The notes: generated from the letters alone by a model not told the origin. Shown: positions 37,421 to 50,280, counted from the first letter of the stretch. The stretch: 64,000 nucleotides of DNA from Aquatica leii (GCA_035610365.1 CM069432.1:186233027-186297026), one strand, 5' to 3'. Made by a program: numbers and translations.

Positions 37421-38455
37421 GATGGGAGACACCGTTTAAATCTACCCAAAGTTGTAATGAGACAAATGACAAAACTGAAATTGCAACAACAAGTGTATTT
37501 ATTTTATCACAGATAGAAAAATTGGTAGAAAGTAGAAAATAAATGTACATAAGTGCGATCAAATGCTATCACGTAGGTCAATATCACACGCAATAGTAAC
37601 TTGCCTTCCGTTGGGCAACACGTTGTACAACAAATTAAATTTCTTTCCAAAAAAAAATAAAATTACGTTTGTAAATTGTAACACAATTATGCAAATCTTG
37701 ATAATTCAGAGAACCAAAGCCCACCGTCTAATAACATGTGACACACAGAAAAAAAGATAATAGTTAATTGTAATAACCTACTATGTACAACATACGCTGT
37801 TATTACAAGTACATTTCGTTTAATTTATACGATTAATAAAAACAAATCAAATGTGCCAAGTTTTTCTCAAATTAATTAGATTATTGCATTAAGTAGATCC
37901 TCTAATACGGGTAAAATTTTATCCAATACTCGATATATCATTAACACTAATGACGTGACGTCATCATTTAAATTTTCTTAATAAATAAACCAGTTTTACT
38001 AACTCCACATCGATAAAATACATGTGAATGTCCAGAAACCCGCTAATGACAATTTAAGAAGAACTAAATTCAATCACAAAAACAAGAAACAACGCTTACT
38101 TCAATAAAGATTTTCACAAAAGCAATAAAAGTACTACGACCAATACTCGCATGTATGCGTGCAAATAATTAGAAATGAAAGCCTTGTTGGGCGCACATTA
38201 CGTTAGATAATGTACGACCTATTACACCGTCGTAGGATAGATGACTTTCCTTTTATCAAACTACAATGCCAAAACTTTTCAACGTCACCCCAATCCCTCT
38301 AATATAGCAGGAAGTAGGCGTTTTGAGAATAAATCTTATGCGCCAAATCTCATGCCAAAACACTTTAAACATAATAAATACGCCTCAACAACATCAAAAC
38401 CTGGAAAATAGACACTAGCTAACATCAAGAATAGAAATTTAAGTATATGCCAAAG
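37421..38455 (-). repeat. Four-copy repeat family, copy A (LTR-like)
   Basis: Begins GATGGGAGACACCGTTTAAA, shared with copy B (38994). It continues through a TGACGTGACGTCATCAT block at 37951 and a GCGTGCAAATAATTAGAAATG block shared with copy C, and ends near CTGGAAAATAGACACTAGCTA, shared with copy B. Length and direct arrangement suggest terminal repeats of a retroelement. Reading on the minus strand puts AATAAA signals and the conserved GGTGTCTCCCATC edge at the 3' end. Orientation is inferred, not proven. No protein frame persists in it. Confidence 0.6.
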
Positions 38456-38993
38456 ACAGAACCTTAAACCAAGAACGCAAGTAATCTCGATTTACTATAA
38501 ATAGACACAAAGTCTTTCTAGTCAAGATTTCAGCAGAAGAATTGAACAAATTTGTTGGAGAGACACCACGCGACAAACACAACTTATCAACTCATATCAA
38601 AATTTTTATGAGCAAGAGCGAAAGTTTACCTGAAAAGCTAAGTTCTACTTATCTAGCGAAACATTAGTAGAAGCAACCTTTAGAAGAGCAGAAATAGTCT
38701 GAACGAATACTTCCATTTTTTTCTAAAAATCCGAAAAAGTAAGAATAGGTAGTTTTTCGTCCGGAACTGACTCTAACAAAACCTGTTTAGAACTAGACAA
38801 AGGCAAATTAGCGAAAGAAACTGACGTAGTTTTGGTAACTTTTTTCTCTTTAACCGTGAACTCTGTTACGCGGTTTTTCTCGTAAGTAAAAAAGAGCGAC
38901 CACTAACTCAGTTGTTCCGGCGATAGAGTCGTAGGCTTGGTAGTGTTAGATTATAATATAATTTGAAAAAGACCCAAAACGATGAAAGACCAG
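38456..38993. other. Spacer between repeat copies A and B
   Basis: About 540 bp. A TATA-like CTATTTATAG on the minus strand lies near 38505. No pol or gag motif is recognised. Confidence 0.4.
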
Positions 38994-39895
38994 GATGGCA
39001 AACACCGTTTAAATCTACCCGCAGCTGAAAAAGAGTAAATGACAAGACAGAAGTAGTAACACAGAGTATATATTTATTTTGTTCTAGACAGTAGTTAGAA
39101 GAAGGAAAAGGTAGATAAGTATATTTATATACATTTTACCAAACTAAGCACGTAGGTTGGTATCACTGACAAAATATACTTACAATTAGGTTTCCTCAAG
39201 TAAAGGACTACAAGCTCCGTACTAGTTTTAACTAAAACTTAATTGAAATCTAACACAAAAAACGTACATACGGCGTTATCGTAAAAACCCTTTTTTAATT
39301 CATACGATCACTGAAAATAAGCAAATGCGCAGTTTTTCTTTAATTTAATTCGTAAATTCAGTAATTGCTTCCTCCAATCTGATGATAATTATATTCAACT
39401 CTTCGAAATTGTAGGTAGTGACGTGACGGCATCGTGGAACAACATTTGCTTATCAACTCCACAGATAAAGAACACAGGTAGAGGTATGGAAGGCTGCTGC
39501 AGACAATTATAAAAGAATCAAATTAAACCACAATACAAAAAATAAGTGCTTACCCCGAATAAAAACTTTCACTACATCGCAACAATGTTATAATTCGTAT
39601 GAGCATAAGTGTGCGTAAAATACTTAACGATAACAGCTTGGTTAGGCGTACACAACGCTAGAGGATGTCTGCGTTCTTCAAACTTTAGCCCAGGAATAAA
39701 ATCGTGTTTTAAATATTAACATCCTAGCCCTAATCTAACAACGAAAAGTTGGCGGGGCGTACCAAGGATAAATTTTATCTTAAACTATTTTTAACATAAC
39801 AAATTTCTTCTCAGCAACATAAAAATCTTGGAAACGGACATTAGCTAAAATCAAAAACAGAAATTTAGGCATACGCTAAGGACAGAAAGAGGTTT
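38994..39895 (-). repeat. Four-copy repeat family, copy B
   Basis: Starts GATGGCAAACACCGTTTAAA and ends in AAATTTAGGCATACGCTAAG, collinear with copy A across about 900 bp with many substitutions. The CRE palindrome is mutated here (GTGACGGCA). It shares ACGCTAGAGGATGTCTGCGT with the short copy D. Confidence 0.6.
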
Positions 39896-40949
39896 TTTTA
39901 GTTTGCTAAATATCACTAATCAAATGTGTCCAAAAGTTGCATGAAACAAAATGATACTACAAAGAACTAAAATCTCCAACTAATAGAAATAAAATATCAA
40001 AAAAAGTACTCGTTGAAAGTGGATATTAGTCGTTACGCCATGAAAGCAAGAAAAATAACGCAGTTTTATAGACCTTATTGGCAAATAATCCTAAGCAAAC
40101 CAAAAAAAAAAAAGTATAAAAAAAAAGAAGTTAAAACCACGGTCAAGAACAACGCCCTAAATATAAGTACCTAAAACTAACTAAACTCAAGAATTAAAAA
40201 AAAGCTGAGTATCTGGCAGATCTCAAATTGTGATCTGCGGATTAAAAAAAAGGTAAAAAAAAAATTAAGGCAGTTGTGACATAAAGTTGTCAACAGACGA
40301 TATGAGATTTTTCCACTAAAAAAACTAAACAGATTTAAGAAAAGAAGAACCGACGAAGGAATCTCAATCAAAAAGAAAATTCTGATCAAAGTCGACACAA
40401 GTCGAACTATCTAAAACGCAGAGAAAAAAATTAGTAATCCGAAAATCACAACTACAAAGTCACTAAAAAACTGTACACTATGAATGTGCTAATCAAAGTA
40501 AAATCTAAACCGCGTAACCCACAACAAAACCAAAAAATAAGAAGAAAAAGAAGTAAGAGTAAATAAAGAATAATTAAAGTTTGAGTTTCTAATTGAACAT
40601 TGTTAGTTAGTGCTCGTCTCTTTGGAATGTCACAAAGGAACTTAAAATCCGAAGAACGGATTAGAGTATTCCAAAAGCATAAAAAACCCAAGGAAAAGAA
40701 ATACCTTAACAAGAAACAACCTTGCACTCTATTTCCGCTAAACGCATTACAAGAAGAAAAGTAACTGGGCAAGAAAAAAAAAAAAAGAAACATAGCGGCG
40801 TGGATACTAGAAAAAGAAAAAAAAGAAAGTGTTGAAGCAACTAACCAAAACAGAAAAAAAGAGAAAAAAAAACAATTTCCTTAAAGGCGAATCTTAAGTA
40901 ACAAAAGAGAAAGAAAAAAAAGTAAAAACAAGAAAGACAAGAAAAAAGA
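39896..40949. other. Purine-rich stretch
   Basis: From about 40080 to 40949 the plus strand is dominated by A and G, with many AAAAGAAAAAG runs. Minus frames stay open over 74 and 113 codons only because the strand is pyrimidine-rich (Phe/Leu-rich peptides). I do not consider them genes. Confidence 0.5.
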
Positions 40950-41108
40950 CTTTCAATAGATTGCAACAATATTATGATTCATGTGCACATAGATGTGCGT
41001 GAAAAACATGAAAAACTTCTTGAGCGTAAACAACGCTAGAGGATGTCTGCGTTCTTCAAACTTTACAAGAATAATAAAATCGTGTTTTAAAATTTGACAT
41101 CCTAGCCG
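40950..41108 (-). repeat. Four-copy repeat family, partial copy D
   Basis: About 160 bp closely similar to 39570-39735 of copy B, including ACGCTAGAGGATGTCTGCGT and AAATCGTGTTTTAAA, and ending CATCCTAGCC. Confidence 0.7.
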
Positions 41109-41335
41109 TGTACCGTGTAGCGTGAATTCAAATTGACGATGACACTTTGCTTTGTCGCATTAGACGACATACGCAAACAACGACGGTCTATGTGTACCCA
41201 CAAAGTAGTAGCTGGTTTGAAAGTAGAAGAGGAAAAGTTACTATCAAATTCGCTTAGTAACATTTGTAGTTTGGTAATAGCTTGATCCACAGTTATCTTA
41301 TCATCCGCAAACACTAATGCCCACAGAAAAAGATG
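41102..41335 (-). pseudogene. Possible reverse transcriptase fragment (FADD)
   Basis: Minus-strand frame reads LWALVFADDKITVDQAITK then LQMLLSEFD and continues 70 codons to a stop. FADD preceded by hydrophobic residues and followed by a helix resembles the catalytic block of non-LTR reverse transcriptases, but no second RT motif supports it. It adjoins repeat copy D. It could be coincidence. Confidence 0.3.
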
Positions 41336-42716
41336 TCTCTTTCTTCAGTTGTAAAGCACTACGCACCGCACTTCATAATTTAGAAACAACGACTGTACAA
41401 TCAAACTTACGAGAGAGTAATTCGTATTGAAGCTCCTGTTTCTTAAACCAATAGTCAATGACAGGATTTTTTAAAAGACGTAAGAGAGAAAAAAAGAAAT
41501 CAAAAATAAACGCAATAGTAACACAGCTCGTTTTCAAAAAAGTACGACAAAATCTTAGAGAGAACTAAACTAATCGTGAAGCAAAACTTGTAACCGTCGT
41601 TTGAATTTATGCGATTTCTTTTGTAAAAGACTCGGTATTTGGGTTCATTTTATTCGTTTCATGTACTTTGGAATTGTTTGAGTAACTTTAAGTTAATTTA
41701 ATGAAATCATGTTACGTTTTTAAATTCATCGTTGGCAATCAAACTTGTAAGTAAATTTGTGTATTCAATTGATTGGAAATTATTACGCTGCATATACATC
41801 CGTATTCTGCATTTACGTTGATTTGGCATTTTTCTTGTCCTGTTAAAATTTTAGTGGTATCTAATGTATGTTTCTCTTTTTAGATATTAGTGTAATTAAA
41901 TACATTTTCGCAGTTTGGTTATTTTAAGTTTGTTTAAAAGTTCATTGTTTTAAGTAATTCTTAGTGCATATGCAGTTTAGTCAGGCTGTATTGTATTGAG
42001 TTACATTTGGAATCTTTTTTATCATCTATTACTTTTGATAGACAGTTTTATTATTCAGTTTTTAACAAGTTAATCTTAATGAGTATAATTAAATCTTTGA
42101 AATTTTTTGTTAACGCGGCATCTTGCCATAGGAAAGACCGTCTTCAAACTCTACTTTTACGTTGTAATTAAATCTGTTTATATTTTCTTTTCACGACTTT
42201 GTTTTATGGTTTTCCTTCAGAAAGATTTTGATCACAGCCTTTATGGAAATGGTATCGGATTGAGATTATAAGCATAGGTGGTTTTGTTTTTGGGAGGAAG
42301 TGTCATGCAAGTTTTCAATCACAAAAGACCATAAGATGTAGTTTAGGGTTTGAGGTTAATCAACTCTTAAGATTTGGAGGTATATATCACGCCTTGCTTC
42401 CTGCTACGAGGTGCTGTGATGAGAAATAGGGTGTTAAATAGCTGCTTCGCCCAGTTAACTAATTCAGGTTGTAGAGCTAATTACACTGTAAAGGGCCCAA
42501 AATCGCGAAACAGTGAAACAACAAAAGAGCGAAGCAACAAAGCCTAAAACACCTGCAATTAGCTAGTAGCTATTTAAAAAAAATAGAATGACCTTAGCTA
42601 AGATATTGAGTGGCTTGAACGTGCTTGAGGCTTTACATCCCGTTAATAATGGTAAATTCTCAAAACTTTAATTACAAATATAAATTACATAATAATTCGA
42701 TATATTGATAATTTTA
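41336..42716. other. Non-coding stretch, T-rich then mixed
   Basis: 42220-42570 is noticeably GC-richer (GGAGGAAGTGTCATGC, GCTGCTTCGCCCAG) and may be part of a repeat. No family recognised. Confidence 0.4.
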
Positions 42717-42845
42717 ATGGCTTTAATTCTAGAATTAATTCAGGAATTTTTCGGTTTGGACTTTGCACAAGCTCTGGATTACAGCATGCCTCGTATGAGA
42801 ATGATAAGAATGGCCCAAAATTTTCGTTTTGACGGGCTATCTTAA
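42717..42845 (+). CDS. Hypothetical 42-residue open frame
   Basis: ATG to TAA encoding MALILELIQEFFGLDFAQAL then DYSMPRMRMIRMAQNFRFDG and a short end. Base composition is higher in GC than the neighbours and the peptide has a balanced, met-rich composition unlike random AT-rich translation. I know no family for it. It may be a TE fragment, a small peptide gene or chance. Confidence 0.2.
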   Translation: MALILELIQEFFGLDFAQALDYSMPRMRMIRMAQNFRFDGLS

Positions 42846-43831
42846 TCACCATTTGATTAAAAAAAGATATATTGTAAAATCGATTTTTCTTTTAAAACAG
42901 CGATTAATCGGGAATTTCCAATGTTATTTCATAGTACTTACTGTGCATAGGACCTAATTTTTATGTAAAATTTATCATGTTACATATCCGCGGAAGTTTT
43001 GCAGAAAACTGTAAAGTTTTAGTTCGTTTAGTAGAGGTTTGTTTCTCCTAACTCGTAGAATTTACGGCTTTTAAAAATTACATGTGCTTTTAAAATTTAT
43101 GTTTACGGAATGAAGGATCGTGTATTGAGTTGTGCGACACGGTTTTACTTTAGCCTTATGGCGGTTTATCGTAAATCTTCCGACGGAACCTAGTCCTTTG
43201 AGGGTACCTTTCAGCATATTCGCCTGACAACATCTAGCAACTTTATGGTCAATCAGAAGCCATTTCCTGGATCTACTACTATAATTTAAGGTATTTATTT
43301 TGTACCTATTAAACCAATTTGGTGAATTTAAAAACGCGATATTAGTGTCTTAAAAACTTTGGGTTTTCAGCAGAATAAAGATTGTTGCGAGTTACCGATT
43401 TTATTAATTTTACAATTATTAAATGGTAATTGTCTTTGGTGTATTTATTAAGACTTTATGCGACAATTTTTTTAAAAAATATGTTTCGTTGACGTTAAAC
43501 CGGAAAATTATCTAACCTCGTAGTTTATTATTAAGATTTTCAATCCTGTGTTAAAAAAGATACATTTGTTTTATTTTGATTTGTATTTAGTTAATTTCTA
43601 TTAATGCATACATAAAGTAATTAAAATATTTGTTTGTTTTTTATTTTTTTTATTTCTATGAATTTTGTTTTATTTTGATGCGCTTACTTAATTAACTTTA
43701 ATGTAACTTTAATTTTTTTCTTTTATTTGTTTTTTTATTTTGCTCTAATTTAAATTGTGTTTTGTAAAATAAATGTTAAATAATTAAATTGTAAACAAGT
43801 TTTTATTTCGTCGGCATGCGCGGTATGTGAA
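42846..43831. other. Non-coding stretch
   Basis: 43130-43260 is a GC-richer patch with no recognised motif. 43600-43800 is a T-rich tract. Confidence 0.4.
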
Positions 43832-44023
43832 TTGTTTATAATTTCAGATTTTAGTGCGATACACTCTATTAAGGTAAGTTCATTTAGAGTGTATCCAACA
43901 GAAGCTGGCCTGTGGTTGGCAAAAGCCAAAAGTTTTTTTACGCTATATACTTACCTGGCGCCCGTTGGTGTTGACTTTATTTTCGTTTACTTTCAAGTTT
44001 TCCAAACGGCAACGGAAATTTGA
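43832..44023 (+). pseudogene. Gypsy-type gag fragment
   Basis: Translation IKVSSFRVYPTEAGLWLAKA then KSFFTLY and VDFIFVYFQVFQTATEI matches, position for position, the start of a common insect gypsy gag (IKxPPFWxxxPxLWFAQVEAQFxLxxIT...DFxxVVxxL). Key aromatic W in PPFW is changed to R. It is about 50 residues and has no continuation. Repeat copy C starts 0.4 kb later. Confidence 0.45.
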
Positions 44024-44444
44024 ATATAATCCACATCCATCTTTACTGAGCACCGGCAAAACCTTGTTTATGTTATTTTAATTCAGGCAAGTTTAATTCT
44101 TCCAACTTTTGTACGTAACAACCTGTACGATTAAACCCAATCAAAATAACAATAAGTACAAGTAGTAGCGATGGTATTGTATCGCATTTACTGTCATTAA
44201 TAAACGATCTAATAAGAAGAAAGAGTTAATCAATGTAGTCGTGTCAATCAACCTACATATTAATACAGAGAATTACAAGTTAGTAAAGTAACTTCAAAGT
44301 CAGATCTTGAAACGAAGCAAAACTTCAAGTACATCGAAAGCGCTAAAGACAATCTATACGTATAAAAGTCAATAAAAATGAAACAAATTATAATCACACA
44401 CACAATATCAAGCTCCACGTTGGCCGCCTAATTTTTGTAGAAGA

Positions 44445-44915
44445 ATTATCTTAAAACGGCAATTTTATCTAATATTCGATATCTTTAACGCAAGTGACGT
44501 GACGTCATCATAAAAATTTTCTTAATAAAACCAGTTTTACTATCTATCGATGGAAAACGTGTGGATGTCTAGAATCTCGCTAATGACAATTACAAAAGAA
44601 TCAGATTAAATCACAAAAATAAAGGAACAACGCTTACCTGAATAAAAACTTTCACGAAAGTAGTAAAAATACTACGCCCGATATTCGCATGGATGCGTGT
44701 GAAAAATCAGAAATGAAAGCTTCGTTGGCCGCACATAACGTTAGATGATGTGCGATCTATTGCACCGTCACCAAATAGATAATTTTTCTTTCATCGAACT
44801 ACGCTGTCAAAACTTTTTAAAGTCACCGCAATGACCTCAATGCAGCGAGAAGTGGGCGTTCCGAGAATAAATCTTATACGGTACAAACATCATACCAAAA
44901 CACACTTCACATAAA
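44445..44915 (-). repeat. Four-copy repeat family, copy C
   Basis: Aligns with 37890-38360 of copy A, with TGACGTGACGTCATCAT at 44494-44510, AACCAGTTTTACTA, AACAACGCTTAC and GAGAATAAATCTTAT in the same order. It is moderately diverged. The 0.36 kb before it may be its weakly conserved continuation. Confidence 0.7.
44500..44507. promoter_or_regulatory. CRE-like TGACGTCA palindrome
   Basis: A perfect ATF/CREB-type site inside repeat copy C, present at the equivalent position of copy A (37956-37963) but mutated in copy B. It is a plausible promoter element of the repeat if that is an LTR; binding is not shown. Confidence 0.4.
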
Positions 44916-47900
44916 ATAGTTTTATTCCTAATAACAATATTTGTTATTTATGAACTATTTGTAAATGTATAAGCAATTATTATTTGCTTTATAAATAATT
45001 TCAATTTGCTTTTTACAGCAAGTTCTGCTTCTGTGTGTAAAGAAAACAATCACACGATTACTTATTGGTTCAAAAAAAAAACTTTTTGATGTTTCGAGAT
45101 GTAATTTTCTTCGATTTCCTAGCAATAGTGTTAACCACATTAAACTAAAAAAAAACTTGCAATCATTGATATTTTCAAAACTAACTATTTTAATCAATGC
45201 AATTGTAATTTAATTGACGGATTTAGGTTATATAGCATTCCCATTACTTAAAAATTCTACTACTGTTGAAAAAAAAGTTTTTGGGTAAATAAAATTGTAA
45301 AATTATAAGCAAATGCAAAATTTAATAATATATGATCGACGGAAAAATTTAAAAACTAACTTGATTGAATTTAAATTGCAACGTATACATTGACATTAGA
45401 ACACGTTTCTTTGTAACATAACAACATATTCCTATTCTATTGTACTTGTATTTATTAACAACAAATTAAGATTAGTAACTTTAGTTTACTGTCACAAGTC
45501 AAAATTTATTATTATAAAAAAGCAACTTGCATACTTAAAATAAAATTTAGTTGTTTCAAGTTCAAACTTTTAAATATAGTAAAATAAATTAATTAATTAC
45601 ACTAAATTTCATACTTACTCATCTGAATATAATTAAAAAACAAAAGTTCTGTTATTATTTATTTTTAATGTTTTAGCACCCGCGTTATAATCATTTGAAT
45701 AAAAACTTTCATAGAATTTTAAATATACATTAAAAATGTATTTTTATCTCTTTGAATTCTGTATTTTAAAAAGAGAATTGCTTATAATATTCACCCTTCA
45801 CGGTGTTCGTAAACCCCAAAAGCTTTGTACGTGACATTTGCTAAAGCTGCATCAAAAGAAAGAGAATTGACAATACACTCTTGAAAAAATTCTAAGTCAA
45901 CTTAAAGTTCAATGACATATTAATTAAACTTACGATACTATTAATAATTAAGCAAAACTATAGCAAAATTAAAGAGTAAGATAGGTATCACATGGAAAAC
46001 CTTCAAATTGCATTAGAAAAGATTTTACATATTTTTAACTTCAATAATACCTTTTAAGCTTTTACGTTTTATTAAAAAATACATTATTTGCATTAGTAAA
46101 AATTAATAGTAGTAAAGAATTTAACAGTATTAAAGTTATTATTTCTTGAATGTTTTTTTTGTAAAATGTTTTTTATCATATATATTTTATAAGCAAATTA
46201 AAATCTGTATTTATTTTTAATAAATTTAGTGTTTTACTAGGTAAAATTTTAATGTTGAAGTTTAAATTTTGTTTATAATTAGAACATGCTTTATCGATTT
46301 AACTGATGTTGACTATAGATATACTATAACTAACAGTGCAGTTTACATTTAATTGTATTTTTTTTACGTATATACTTTTTGTTATATTTGCTATAAAATT
46401 TAATATAGCAAGTAACTCTGTCTTTTAGCGACTAATATTATTAATTAGTAATTCACTTTATCATATAATGCACTAAAATGCTGTTATCAGCAAAGTAATA
46501 GTACAACAATAAATAAACAGTATCTATTACTACATAAATATACTTATTTGCAATACGATGAAGTGCAATGACTTTACTATTTTAGTTCAAATTAACTATG
46601 TTTTTTTAATAATAAACAAGATTTCGTATCTTAGATAAAATAAAATTTTTATGTAAATGTAAATTAATACCCTTTTTGCGTTGTTTAGTTTTATTAACGC
46701 AGACTCCAACACAAGTGCTACTTGACATCTGTCTGGAAACCTTTTAAATTACTATGCAATTGAATTTTAAAATTTTGCGACGCAAAAAATTTGTAATTAT
46801 TACGGTAGAAAAAAACTATATTTATATTTAAAGTAGTTTTAATCACATACCTAAAAACAAATACAATACTTAGCTATTTTTGATTTACATTTTTCTTAGT
46901 TTGTTGTTAAAAATTATTTAATATTTAAATTGTATTTTAAGTAAGTAGATTATAAGTCTATTTTGGTTTTTAAAGTAGGTAGAGATGTCAGTTTGATGTT
47001 TAAATTACGTTTTTTGGACTTGGAAATTCACTTATATAATATAAAACGTGAGTGGGTTTTAAATTTTACGGTCCAGCTTTGTAACTTTATTTGACAAATA
47101 AATAGTTAAAGAAAAACGTATACAAAAAGTTTATATTATAAACAAAACTGATTTATGTTTATTTTGCTTTATAAGTCTTTTAAACTGTGATACAAAAAAG
47201 TTCTTATAAACTCTTAAGATATAATACATACATCTATCGAATCTTTTTATACTTCAATAATTTTTATTATTTAATATACCTAGTTATTTTGTAAAAAAAT
47301 AGCTTTAAGTTGTTTAAATTAAACGTAAATATAGTATTTTAAATAATCAAACACTCAAAAACCTTTATTTTTGTTTGTAAAGAATGTGCAATTTATAAAA
47401 ATATTCCAAACAATAAATTAATGACACACTATGGTTTATAAACAAATTTTAGTTTAGAAAAAAAAATGTTACTTTAATTATATTTGACACACACATTCTG
47501 TTTATGTGAAAACAAATAGTAGTGTCACAAATATACTTTAATTTTTTTCTAGTTTCAGTAATGTTTCGCAGATAATATGTTCTTGTAGTCGTTGTCGGTA
47601 AAGAAGACGCTTACGTCAAACTCGTATGCATCTGAATCAAGTTAAAGCTCCCTAATTAAAATAGTTATTTTAAAATGTAGTTAGTTACTAAATAACTAGT
47701 GTTGGTTAAATAACTAGTGTTGGCAGTGTTGATTTTTTATACTAAAATACTAACCTACAAATTGAGTATTTATAACAAAACAGCCGTTGAAGTAAGTATT
47801 GTTATATTATAAGTATTAGTTCGCAACATACAAACAAGTCAGCAACTGCTGCAATTTTTGCAAACAATACAGCATTCTACCAATCAACAATTAAAAATGT

Positions 47901-50117
47901 ACATATTCACTTAGCTAAAATAGAATAGAAATAAAAAGTCAATAAAAAGAATGGTTAATTTAACCTTTAAAACAAATAAATATTCTTTTGCACTAAACGG
48001 TTGCTTTTTAGCAGAGACAAATTACATTAAATATTAAAACATGCATATTAACAAAAGAATAACTTGATAAAAACATGTAACCGTCGTTTAATGTTTGTAC
48101 TATTGACTTTCGTTCTGACCCTTGTATTTACGTTCGTTTTAACTTGACGTTTGATTTGTCATTTAACGAGTTCTTTTAAGAAATTTGCTAGTTGATTGCC
48201 GTATTCGTTTGCTTAAAAGTTTTAATAAGGTAATAAATTATTGGCCATTTTTGTTGACTTTATTTTATTGCATTTTAGTAGTAAATTCTATTGTATGTGC
48301 TTTTGCTTCATGCTTCCTAGTCGTATCATTGCAATACTATTGTTTTTTTAACAAATTTATGTCGTTGGTTAGTGCAATTGAAATATATACGTGTATTGAT
48401 ACTGAGAATTGATTAGTTGAAAATCATCGAGTCGTAATCATGCTGTAACAAAAAAGCTAATTGTCGAATGTGCATTCCGTTAAAAAACTTTAAACTAGTT
48501 TACTCAAAATTACGAGAAGCTATGCTCTGTTTTGCAATATGTGTTTGGTGTAACTTTATTTTAAGTAATTTCAGTGTTCAGTAATTACAGTCAAATTGTT
48601 TAATGGATTGTTAAGCTTTTAGATTTACTATTCAATCTTCACTATTGAAGTGGATTTTCGTTTTTTGTACCCAGCAGAAATAAACCCTTTGACTTCATTA
48701 CTGTCAACATTGCTATTGCCAACTTTAGAGCCTTGGACCACTTTACAAGCACGTTGACGGATGTTAACAACTAATAAAGTATTTATAATTATTTGTTTTA
48801 AACATGTCAATTTTTTTTTATTTAAATAAAATGTAATGAATTTAAAAGTCTTCATTTTATCAAATAAAGAGATGTTAATTCTTGTTTGACAATGTCTTTT
48901 TACAACAAATAATATATTTTAATTTTTGTAACTTATGTTATAGTTGTTAATGAATTTTAAAAATTAATAATGATTAGCGTTTAAGTAGTTATTAAAAAAA
49001 TTTTTTTAGTTTAATATGCGCACAAAGGCTTCTTCAATTTGACATGAAATTTTACTTATTTTTGCGTCAAATGCGTTAATGATTCATTTTGTGTTATTAC
49101 CTAGATTAAGTTGAAAATTACGTAGCTTGCATTCGATTTAAATTTTATTAATTGCGTACTATGTTTCAAATTAATTTTTTTATATGAGACTTGGTTTTTT
49201 TTTAAATTTAATTTGCAATTTGAATTTCGTTTGTTTTTTTTAAATTTTTTTTTAATTTAATAGTACAGATCGAGTGATGTATGTACTTTAAAGTAAGTTC
49301 CAAAAGTACATCAAACCAACAGCGTGGTTTCTTGTCGAAAAATGCTTGAAGGTAAATGAACAATTTTGCATTTTTTTTGTCTGACACCCATTACCAATTT
49401 TCACTTTTAATTTGGTTTATGGTTTCAAAGTTTAAACTTCTGTGTGTAAAAGAACCCATTCCTTGTTGAGCAAAACATGTTTTTGTTACGATTTTAAGGC
49501 AATTACTTCATTAAGATCTTTTGCACGTAATAAGCATATGTTCAATAAACGAAAACAGCTGTTAAAGAAAAAAACATTTGTATAGTATTGCTATTTGTAC
49601 AAACAAAAATTTTTTTCAATCAATTGCGTTATTATTATGTTTTAAGTTTTCATAGTACAAAAAAGACATAAAGTAAAAACATTGCATGTATTTTTTAATC
49701 TACAGTCACGTAGCTTACGACTATTAAGTAATTAGCGACAAACATCTTTGTAGTTTATACACGTCTTACGTGTATCATTTTATGTTGTCATTTTAATTTA
49801 TTAAAATAACAACAAATAAAAAAAAACAATAAAGTTTTTGACAATAAATTATGTTCGTTTAGTAATCTACTCAAAGTAGACATTTAGCTTCGGAATAATT
49901 TGCATAAACCTGAAAAATAATAAAAACCTTAAATACACTTTTATAAATAAAATGTCAAAAATCTTCTTAACGTTTATTCCAAAATATAAGAAAAAAAGAC
50001 ACCAAAAAACAATAACTAATTGAATTAATCTTTCTACACATCATAAAACTTAATCATATTCCTAACTCTTGAGCACTGGAATACTATAATTCAGCTTCCA
50101 CAATTATATAAAACAAA
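44916..50117. other. AT-rich stretch without recognised genes
   Basis: Five kilobases of very AT-rich DNA. An 18-bp tandem duplication (AAATAACTAGTGTTGGTT) occurs at 47690-47724. A minus-strand 52-base segment at 45795-45846 has good splice-like edges and is discussed as a finding. A minus frame at 48640-48770 (VVQGSKVGNSNVDSNEVKG) is protein-like but unrecognised. Confidence 0.45.
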
Positions 50118-50280
50118 TACGCAGCGAATTATTCAAATACATTTTCTGAAATTCGCGGTTGTAATATTTGCTATTTAAGAACATCATAGTTTCCTACATG
50201 TGGATTAATTCGAACGTAACTACGATTTTGCGAGATGGCGTTTAACCTCAGATTTCTAATGAATTTAACAACCGAATGAG
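50118..50280. repeat. Diverged direct duplication, left copy
   Basis: ACGCAGCGAATTATTC through GCGGTTGTAATATTTGCTAT and CTACATGTGGATTA to CCTCAGATTTCTAAT. It matches 52681-52825 on the other side of the Penelope element in the same orientation. A short piece, TTATGCAGTGT...GAATGTATT, also appears at 50619. Confidence 0.75.

Noticed and set aside
40452-40793. 113-codon minus-strand open frame, Phe/Leu-rich
   Set aside because: It is the by-product of a purine-rich plus strand. No domain, no sensible codon use and no supporting start context.
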